Shown piece by piece: positions 9,152 to 13,324 of a DNA stretch of 13,324 bases. Position 1 is the stretch's first letter; every line of letters starts with the position of its first letter. Position numbers and translations under genes: made by a program. The notes under the pieces were generated by a model that was given only the letters and a program-made list of their open reading frames with translations, was not told where the DNA came from and did no database searches. Source of the DNA: an uncultured Oscillibacter sp. (GTDB taxonomy: Bacteria > Bacillota > Clostridia > Oscillospirales > Oscillospiraceae); the NCBI GenBank assembly GCA_900770295.1, contig CAAGJQ010000068.1, positions 1-13,324 on the forward strand, given 5' to 3'.

Positions 9152-9756
9152 TTCTTCAGTCCTCCTTTGGGAATTGCTTTCGGGTTATATTTCGCAATAA
9201 AGAGTTCCAGGGTTTCTTTCAGCACTTCGATCTGGGATTTCATATAGAACTCATCCTCAAACAGAGCGTAGTGTACGCAGGCCCGGATCAGAATGAATAT
9301 CAGCGGCGTGATCTTTTGATAGGGGATGCCCAGCTTGCCCTCCAGGGCTTTTGCGTATTGGGTATAGCGCTCATCTATCCCCGCAAAGAATTTCCTGCCG
9401 TATTCCCGGTATTTCGGGTGGGTGTACACCTGATACATCAGGCGGTATTTCTTGCCGTGCTTTTGGGCCGTCCAGTAAGGGATCTCGTCAATGAACCGCC
9501 ATAAGTCCTCCACGTCTGTGGGGGCTTTCGCCATAAACTCATCCTCCACCTTGCTCATGCAGTATTCGGTGGACTGGACGATCAGGTCGTCCAGATCCTC
9601 AAAATAGGTATAGATCATGGTCGTGTTATACCCACAGTGCTTTGCCAGGGTGCGAATCCCGGTGCCGTGCAGACCCAGATCGGCAAAACCGTTGAAGCAC
9701 GTTTCCATAAGCTCGATTTTTTTGGCGTTCCACTGCTCTTGCGTGTAATTCGCCAT
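9148..9756 (-). CDS. TetR/AcrR-family transcriptional regulator
   Basis: A 202-residue protein of normal TetR-family length. The DNA-binding HTH is at residues about 34-53 (IRTLAKHCGYNTTMIYTYF), with the typical G-Y-N near the turn and the Y-x-Y-F ending, followed by DLDDLI. The remaining helical residues, rich in aromatic residues, would form the ligand-binding and dimerisation domain; the ligand cannot be predicted. I chose the ATG at 9756 because AGGAGG (9765-9770) is 8 nt upstream; a TTG at 9777 would add seven residues but lies upstream of that site. The TGA stop overlaps the ATG of the giant surface protein gene. The two genes therefore form an operon, and the regulator is likely to control itself and the surface protein. 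The family usually represses; direct targets are inferred. Confidence 0.92.
   Translation of the reverse strand: MANYTQEQWNAKKIELMETCFNGFADLGLHGTGIRTLAKHCGYNTTMIYTYFEDLDDLIVQSTEYCMSKVEDEFMAKAPTDVEDLWRFIDEIPYWTAQKHGKKYRLMYQVYTHPKYREYGRKFFAGIDERYTQYAKALEGKLGIPYQKITPLIFILIRACVHYALFEDEFYMKSQIEVLKETLELFIAKYNPKAIPKGGLKK
9161..9166 (-). promoter_or_regulatory. Ribosome binding site of the giant gene, inside the TetR gene
   Basis: AGGAGG sits 9 nt upstream of the ATG at 9151. It lies within the last codons of the TetR gene (encoding KGGLKK). The start and the upstream stop share ATGA, so translation of the giant protein is probably coupled to translation of the regulator. Confidence 0.8.
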
Positions 9757-9772
9757 CGAATTGCCCTCCTCA

Positions 9773-9791
9773 TTCAAAGCGTTCGTTTAAA
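9773..9791. promoter_or_regulatory. Possible TetR operator (imperfect inverted repeat)
   Basis: The 19-bp sequence TTCAAAGCGTTCGTTTAAA has matching outer arms (TTnAAA and TTTnAA) around a 7-bp centre. It lies just downstream of the -10 box, over the expected transcription start. This is a usual place for an autoregulatory TetR-family operator, but the arms are short and A/T-rich, so chance is possible. Confidence 0.3.
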
Positions 9792-9795
9792 ATAA

Positions 9796-9824
9796 AGTAT
9801 AGTACATCCATCCGAAAAAATCAA
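9796..9824 (-). promoter_or_regulatory. Sigma-A-type promoter of the TetR / giant protein operon
   Basis: On the minus strand, TTGATT (9819-9824) and TATACT (9796-9801) are separated by exactly 17 bp. Both are close to consensus and suitably placed upstream of the TetR start at 9756. It is the only convincing promoter seen for the roughly 9.7-kb operon. Confidence 0.75.
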
Positions 9825-9883
9825 CAGGTTTGCGCGGTATCTGTCGATATTTTTTCAGCAGTCCGTCCGTCGTTCCTGCGATA

Positions 9884-10120
9884 TTACCTCACCTGTTGAC
9901 GCTTGACCCATATGAGATCGTAGCCCAGCACATCGGCCAGTTCCACGGCCTCGGTGTACCTGAGCGACCCACGCCGCAGCTTGCCGGACAGATTGGGGAC
10001 GCTGCTGCTCCAGCCGTATTCGTCGGCCAGCAGCTCCACCACCTCCGTCATGGTCATGCCCTCCCGGGTGATGTAGGATTTGATCTCATTGCGACAAGTT
10101 TCTTCTTTGCTTCTATGCAT
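9884..10120 (-). CDS. Small HTH-like protein (78 aa), function unknown
   Basis: A 78-residue frame with ATG at 10120 and an AAAGGA-type ribosome site about 9 nt upstream. It begins with a charged segment (RSKEETCRNEIKSYI), then GMTMTEVVELLADEYGW, then NLSGKLRRGSLRYTEAVELADVLGY, and ends IWVKRQQVR. The spacing of helices resembles a compact lambda-repressor-like HTH. Short proteins of this kind occur in Clostridia genomes and mobile elements, sometimes assigned to DUF6471; that assignment is from memory and unchecked. It is on the same strand as the TetR operon, but that operon has its own promoter between the two genes. DNA binding is inferred from the fold pattern only. Confidence 0.75.
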   Translation of the reverse strand: MHRSKEETCRNEIKSYITREGMTMTEVVELLADEYGWSSSVPNLSGKLRRGSLRYTEAVELADVLGYDLIWVKRQQVR

Positions 10121-10588
10121 ATTGGTAATTCCTTTCTTTTATATTCGCTCTATGGTATAATGAGTTTACCGGAAAGCAAGCCCAGATTCCCGCAGAGCGT
10201 TGTTTTATCATAGGCGGCCATCCGATGGAATTGCCGCCCGTGTACCCCTGTTCACAAGGGACACCTATCGTTTTTGCTGTTCCGCTTGACTTTTCGTGGT
10301 TCGGTGAAAGCTCATACGGAACGGCATACTGTGTTCGCTGTCCGGTGCATCGCTGATTGATATGGACAGCGGCACAAAAACAGTGGATTCTTCGCTGTTC
10401 TCACATGGTTTGAAAATAGTCGTGGTTTTTTGCCGCTTTTCCCGAATGTCGTTCCTGCCCGGAGGATCGCTCCCGACGTTCCCGTCCCCTTTGGTGCGCC
10501 AGATGCGTCACTTCGCCGGGGGACATATCCCATTCGGACGGTCATTCGATTTTCAAGGTTCAGGTGTTGTTACAGGTACAGTTTAACG
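10121..10588. other. Intergenic region without a supported gene
   Basis: This lies between the divergent small HTH gene and the XRE gene. Short open frames exist on both strands, but none has a good ribosome site or a recognisable protein, and they overlap each other. Two adjacent hairpins are visible: GGCGG/CCGCC at 10213-10238, and an imperfect stem at 10240-10264 (GTGT-A-CCC paired with GGG-ACAC). A TATAAT hexamer at about 10156-10161 on the plus strand has no good -35 partner. Promoters for the two flanking genes presumably lie here but I cannot place them. Confidence 0.5.
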
Positions 10589-10636
10589 AAAAAATGCGCT
10601 CTTTCCCGTATATCCAAGAGGTCGGAAAAGAGCGCA
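10589..10636 (-). terminator. Terminator-like hairpin facing minus-strand transcription
   Basis: The arms TGCGCTCTTTCCC (10595-10607) and GGAAAAGAGCGCA (10624-10636) pair over 13 positions with one mismatch, around a 16-nt loop. On the minus strand the stem is followed directly by six T residues (10589-10594). As a plus-strand RNA it would form a strong hairpin in the leader of the XRE gene, with its 3' arm ending 35 nt before the AAGGAG site. It may block transcription entering from the right or act as a leader structure. Confidence 0.6.
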
Positions 10637-10686
10637 AAACAGGGTAGATTTCCACGCTTAGAGACAGAAAGAAGGAGTGATGTGCC

Positions 10687-11532
10687 ATGCAGGTAAAGCT
10701 CACCATACAGGAGCGGTTGAAGGATTTGCGCGTGGAACGAGGCCTGACGCTGGAACAGCTTGCGGAGCAGACCGGGCTATCCAAGTCCGCCCTCGGCAAA
10801 TATGAGGCTGACGATTTCAAGGACATCAGCCCATTCAGCATCGTCACACTGGCGAAGTTCTACGGCGTGTCCACGGACTATCTGCTGGGCATGACAGAAA
10901 CAAAAAATCACCCAGACACAGAGCTGGACGCTCTGCATCTGAGTGATGGTGCCATAGAAGTATTACAGGCGGGAAAGTTCAATCACCGTCTGCTTTCTGA
11001 AATGCTTTGCCACAAAGCTTTCCAGCGCATGATGCTGGATGCGGAAATCTATGTGGACCGGATCGCAGATATGCGGATCAACGATATGAACGCCATGCTG
11101 GAAGCAGTTCGGAAGATGGCCCTGATGAAGCAGGACGGGCAGGACGATCTTTCCACCCGGACATTGGAACTGGCCCAGGTGCGGGAGGATGACTATTTCG
11201 GTCATGTGCTTGCCGATGATCTGAAAGCGATCCTCCGTGACATTCGTGAGGAGCACAGCACCGACACCACAACGGCAGATACGCCCTCCATTGCGGAGGA
11301 AGTGCAGGCCCAGTTGAAGGATGCCATGAACTTTGAGGGCAGCGACGCCGAGAAACAGGCAAGGATCTACCTTGCGACATTCGGCATTGACTACGATGCC
11401 ATTACCAAGGAGCAGTTTGTCAATATCATTGATGTTTTGAAGCTGTCCAAATATATGAAAAGCTCAACCAACCAACGCGGCAAGGCGAGGCCATACCAGC
11501 CGCATGGAAAAGGGAAACGGAAACGCAAATAG
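10687..11532 (+). CDS. XRE-family transcriptional regulator (281 aa)
   Basis: The N-terminal 68 residues are a Cro/C1-type HTH: RLKDLRVERGLTLEQLAEQ, then TGLSKSALGKYE, then LAKFYGVSTDYLLGM. The rest is a mostly helical, acidic segment without a family I recognise, and the last 16 residues are very basic (ending KGKRKRK). The ATG is supported by AAGGAG 9 nt upstream. The gene precedes a sigma-like gene and a recombinase, the position of HTH regulators that control excision and transfer in Firmicutes conjugative elements. It may regulate the downstream integration genes; this is inferred from order. A terminator follows immediately. Confidence 0.88.
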   Translation: MQVKLTIQERLKDLRVERGLTLEQLAEQTGLSKSALGKYEADDFKDISPFSIVTLAKFYGVSTDYLLGMTETKNHPDTELDALHLSDGAIEVLQAGKFNHRLLSEMLCHKAFQRMMLDAEIYVDRIADMRINDMNAMLEAVRKMALMKQDGQDDLSTRTLELAQVREDDYFGHVLADDLKAILRDIREEHSTDTTTADTPSIAEEVQAQLKDAMNFEGSDAEKQARIYLATFGIDYDAITKEQFVNIIDVLKLSKYMKSSTNQRGKARPYQPHGKGKRKRK

Positions 11533-11540
11533 GCAGAAAA

Positions 11541-11584
11541 ACACGCCATACTCAGCCATCGAAGCTGAATATGGCGTGTTTTTT
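11541..11584 (+). terminator. Rho-independent terminator after the XRE gene
   Basis: A 10-bp perfect stem, ACACGCCATA (11541-11550) with TATGGCGTGT (11570-11579), is extended inward by TCAGC/GCTGA and followed by six T residues. It starts 9 nt after the XRE stop codon. An A run before the left arm could let it work, more weakly, on the other strand. Confidence 0.9.
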
Positions 11585-11679
11585 CGTTGACCAATCCCGT
11601 CTGACAGATGCTCATTTCGTGTTATTTGGCTAACACTGTTTTACGAACACCGGCCTTTGGCTGTGCGTTTTTGTTTGCC

Positions 11680-11709
11680 TTGATCGAAAAAAGTCGAAAA
11701 AGGTATACC
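11680..11709 (+). promoter_or_regulatory. Possible promoter of the sigma-like gene
   Basis: TTGATC (11680-11685) and TATACC (11704-11709) are 18 bp apart, upstream of the sigma-like gene and downstream of the XRE terminator. The spacer carries two copies of TCGAAAAA. A promoter is needed here because the terminator separates the genes; this is the best candidate, though neither box is perfect. Confidence 0.45.
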
Positions 11710-11727
11710 GGTGCAGAAATCCACCCG

Positions 11728-11762
11728 TTTCTGAAATTTTGAATTTTCAAAATATTCAGAAA
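11728..11762. repeat. 35-bp near-perfect palindrome before the sigma-like gene
   Basis: The left arm TTTCTGAAATTTTGAA and right arm TTCAAAATATTCAGAAA are complementary over 16 positions with one extra base in the right arm, separated by TT. The palindrome ends one base before the GGAGG site (11764-11768). It could be a protein operator, or in RNA a hairpin abutting the ribosome site. The outer half-site TTCAGAAA occurs again at 12716-12723. Confidence 0.8.
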
Positions 11763-11775
11763 TGGAGGCGGCATT

Positions 11776-12243
11776 ATGTCGTATACCAATAAATATTACC
11801 CCGATTATAAAAAACTCTATCCCGGTGTGGGGATTACACCGGAAATTCTGGCTGTGCTTCGTGCCAGTGACCGTCATATGCGGCGCTTTGAGGAGGAGCT
11901 GAAGACGGAAGGCTTTGAATCTGATAACCAAAAGCAGACTGCAAGGTTTATCCCCAGCCGCGAGGATTCCTATGAGCGGCTGTTGGAGGATGAGAACTGC
12001 CAGTTCTCTGATCCTACCGCCGATGTTGAGGACGCGGTTCTCCGAAGGGAAACGATGCGTCACCTGCATAGAGCCCTTGCGCAGTTGGAGGCGGCGGAGC
12101 TGGAGTTGATCCAGGCATATTACTATCAGGAACTCACCGAGCGGGAATGCGCTGCCGCGGCGGGAATTAAGCAGTCCAGCTTCCATAAACGGCGTGTGGC
12201 AGTTCTCCGTAAACTAAAAAATTTCATGAAATCCGAAAAATAA
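11776..12243 (+). CDS. Sigma-70 region-4-like protein of a mobile element (155 aa)
   Basis: Residues about 93-152 fit sigma-70 region 4: HRALAQLEAAELELIQAYYY, then ELTERECAAAAGIKQSSFHKRR, then VLRKLKNFM, giving a helix-turn-helix for -35 recognition. The N-terminal 90 residues are acidic and do not look like sigma region 2, so this is a short sigma-like protein, comparable in type to Orf7 of Tn916. The ATG has GGAGG 7 nt upstream. Such genes typically sit next to integrase genes in Firmicutes conjugative or mobilisable elements and are thought to help activate them. Whether it acts as a sigma factor or only binds DNA cannot be told from sequence. Confidence 0.85.
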   Translation: MSYTNKYYPDYKKLYPGVGITPEILAVLRASDRHMRRFEEELKTEGFESDNQKQTARFIPSREDSYERLLEDENCQFSDPTADVEDAVLRRETMRHLHRALAQLEAAELELIQAYYYQELTERECAAAAGIKQSSFHKRRVAVLRKLKNFMKSEK

Positions 12244-12726
12244 GGCTATCAAAAGCTCATCTCACCGCCTAAGAGAGTGAGGGGGTATGAAACCCTTCCC
12301 CCGTCAGAAAACTCAGCGGGACTTGAACTTTGAAAAAAGCCGAAACTCACGCGGCCACATCCGGCGACGAATAACGTCAGTTGGCGGTCCCCCGAGGAGG
12401 GGGAGTAGCGATGCGGCGGGTGCGCCAAGACCACCTGCGCTGGACAACCTCCGGCGTAAATGACGGCCTGATAAGGTGCCAAGCGATACTCACCCAGCCA
12501 AAAGCAGCCTTGGCAAGCTGTTTTGCAATGACCCCGTCAACCTACAATGGTACATCCTGTCCAGCCACAGCCACAAGCAATGGGGGCAGCTCGGAGAGAT
12601 CCTCGGAGGGGTGAGATTCCCGATGGGCGCAGCCAAGCGCCGGTTTGTTCAGCCGCCCGACAGTCCGGGGAGTAGTGTCGAATAGGACTGAGTAAGAGTA
12701 AAATAGCAACCAAATTTCAGAAACGG
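12244..12726 (+). other. Unexplained segment: possible structured RNA or decayed gene
   Basis: About 480 bp between the sigma-like gene and a strong terminator, with no recognised gene. It holds many local inverted repeats: CTCAC/GTGAG (about 12261-12280), GGGGG/CCCCC (about 12281-12302), TCCCCC-gagga-GGGGGA (about 12388-12404), and GGCGC-agccaa-GCGCC (about 12625-12640). It also contains a frame from ATG 12287 that is open except for one TGA at 12461-12463 and ends at TAG 12683-12685. The second half of that frame reads as plausible protein (VNLQWYILSSHSHKQWGQLG). Either a structured non-coding RNA ending at the 12727-12793 terminator or a broken small gene would fit; I cannot decide. Confidence 0.45.
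12476..12685 (+). pseudogene. Possible remnant coding frame (GTG start, 69 codons)
   Basis: From GTG at 12476 the frame gives 69 residues with natural-looking codon choice (for example GTC AAC CTA CAA TGG TAC ATC CTG). It is rich in W, H and K, which a purely random frame would be less likely to show. There is no good ribosome site before the GTG. The same frame continues upstream through a TGA at 12461 to an ATG at 12287, suggesting a 132-codon gene broken by one stop. No family is recognised. It may instead be an accident of a structured RNA. Confidence 0.3.
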
Positions 12727-12793
12727 CGAGGGCCGCTCTGTATGAATGTTTAGCAAATTGCTGCCAACCAACAACAGAGCGGCCCTCGTTTTT
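12727..12793 (+). terminator. Strong terminator with 15-bp perfect stem
   Basis: CGAGGGCCGCTCTGT (12727-12741) and ACAGAGCGGCCCTCG (12774-12788) are perfectly complementary, with a 32-nt loop, and are followed by five T residues. It would end transcripts from the sigma-like gene and the unexplained segment, isolating them from the downstream recombinase genes. The loop contains a small palindrome, AGCAAATTGCT. Confidence 0.8.
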
Positions 12794-12881
12794 ATTCCAA
12801 CCGGAAGAATGCCGGCGATCTTTGACGATGGCCGTTGTTCCTCTGGTGGGAAGCCGGAAATAAATGAATGGAGGCTGTACG

Positions 12882-13025
12882 ATGAATCCGAATGCCGACT
12901 ACCTGGGTATGATCAACCTGCTCCGCAGCCTGCGGGAGAAGGCGCTTATCAGCGAAGTAGAGGCGAAGAAAATCGCCGCGCGGCTTATGGCGCAGCTTGG
13001 TGCGGACATCATTCTTTCTCTCTGA
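12882..13025 (+). CDS. Small SHOCT-like protein (47 aa) upstream of recombinase
   Basis: A 47-residue frame from ATG at 12882, with GGAGG 7 nt upstream, ending at TGA 13023-13025. The sequence YLGMINLLRSLREKALISEVEAKKIAARL has the SHOCT-like pattern: a helix, then a L-I-S-x-x-E turn, then a second amphipathic helix. Very short SHOCT-like proteins commonly precede serine recombinase genes in Firmicutes mobile elements. It lies 75 bp before the recombinase on the same strand and is probably co-transcribed with it. Its role is unknown; a recombination accessory or oligomerisation role is speculation. Confidence 0.8.
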   Translation: MNPNADYLGMINLLRSLREKALISEVEAKKIAARLMAQLGADIILSL

Positions 13026-13100
13026 TTCTTTCGCTTTTCAGATAGCTTTTGCATAACAATTGTGGTATTGTGTGTTGCTGACGAAGGAGGTGACAGTGGC

Positions 13101-13324
13101 ATGAACGGCAAGGAGAAAACCAACGGTTCTCTGGCAATGGAGCCAAGAGTCATCACGATTCCTGCAACCAGCCAGGAGAGTCCGCGGAAACTCCGTGTGG
13201 CAGCTTATGCCCGCGTCAGCTCCAACTCCGAGGATCAGAAACACTCCTTTGCCGCACAGAACGCCTACTACTCCAAATTCATTACGGATAACCCCGATTG
13301 GGAGCTTGTGGATGTGTACGCCGA
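13101..13324 (+). CDS. Large serine recombinase, N-terminal part only
   Basis: The first 74 codons are visible; the gene continues past the window edge. After a 30-residue leader comes LRVAAYARVSSNSEDQKHSF, the start of a resolvase/invertase catalytic domain. Ser40 of RVS is the expected nucleophile and Arg38 the expected active-site arginine, followed by the AAQNAYYSKFI helix and WELVDVYAD strand typical of large serine recombinases. AAGGAGG lies 10 nt before the ATG. Members integrate and excise conjugative or mobilisable elements and phages by site-specific attP/attB recombination. With the upstream XRE, sigma-like and SHOCT-like genes it forms an integration module. Completeness and att sites cannot be judged here. 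Confidence 0.92.
   Translation, partial: MNGKEKTNGSLAMEPRVITIPATSQESPRKLRVAAYARVSSNSEDQKHSFAAQNAYYSKFITDNPDWELVDVYA

Noticed and set aside
8270..9247. 325-codon open frame on the plus strand
   Set aside because: It is antisense to the start of the giant gene and the end of the TetR gene, both of which are well supported on the minus strand.
9148..9777. TTG at 9777 as the TetR start
   Set aside because: The AGGAGG at 9765-9770 is correctly spaced for the ATG at 9756 and would lie inside the coding region if TTG were used.
10312..10545. 77-codon minus-strand frame in the intergenic region
   Set aside because: It has no good ribosome site, its composition is not protein-like, and it overlaps equally weak plus-strand frames.
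10560..10847. 95-codon minus-strand frame
   Set aside because: It runs through the hairpin at 10589-10636 and lies antisense to the well-supported XRE HTH domain.
11641..12186. 181-codon minus-strand frame
   Set aside because: It is antisense to the sigma-like gene, whose region-4 pattern and ribosome site are clear.
12244..12726. Group II or group I intron
   Set aside because: I looked for a domain V-like hairpin with AGC/GAAA and for group I core motifs and found neither, and there is no intron-encoded protein.
12746..13045. 99-codon plus-strand frame
   Set aside because: It starts inside the loop of the strong terminator and overlaps the SHOCT-like gene in another frame; it lacks a ribosome site.
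1..13324. CRISPR array, tRNA or rRNA genes
   Set aside because: No regularly spaced direct repeats and no tRNA- or rRNA-like sequence were seen on either strand.

Overview
The window reads as chromosome or integrated element from a gut-type Clostridia bacterium, most likely Oscillospiraceae/Ruminococcaceae-like. This is inferred from strong AGGAGG ribosome sites, a sigma-A promoter with a 17-bp spacer, a secreted giant protein with an InlB-type repeat and the start of an SLH domain, and a Firmicutes-style XRE / sigma-like / SHOCT-like / large serine recombinase module. No taxonomic marker gene is present.

Left two thirds (1-9824, minus strand): one operon. A sigma-A-like promoter (9796-9824) drives a TetR-family regulator (9148-9756). 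The regulator's stop codon overlaps, as ATGA, the start of a giant secreted surface protein gene that fills positions 9151 down to 1. The giant frame is open for 3050 codons and runs off the window just after its first SLH domain begins. It has a Sec signal peptide, a long series of Ig-like/beta-sandwich segments, a central region resembling a beta-propeller, CARDB-like segments, an InlB repeat and the SLH anchor. Long plus-strand open frames over this gene, including one of 1835 codons, are antisense shadows.

Middle (9825-10686): a small HTH protein on the minus strand (9884-10120), then about 570 bp without a convincing gene. This stretch has hairpins and a terminator-like structure oriented to stop minus-strand transcription.

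Right part (10687-13324, plus strand): the regulatory and integration end of a mobile element. It holds an XRE regulator (10687-11532) with a terminator, a sigma-70 region-4-like protein (11776-12243) preceded by a near-perfect 35-bp palindrome, an unexplained 480-bp segment closed by a 15-bp perfect-stem terminator, a 47-codon SHOCT-like gene, and the first 74 codons of a large serine recombinase. The order XRE / sigma-like / small protein / recombinase recalls the regulatory-integrase end of Tn916-like elements. If the element body lies to the left, the TetR/giant surface protein operon would be in the cargo position; this is a hypothesis, since no conjugation gene or att site is visible here.
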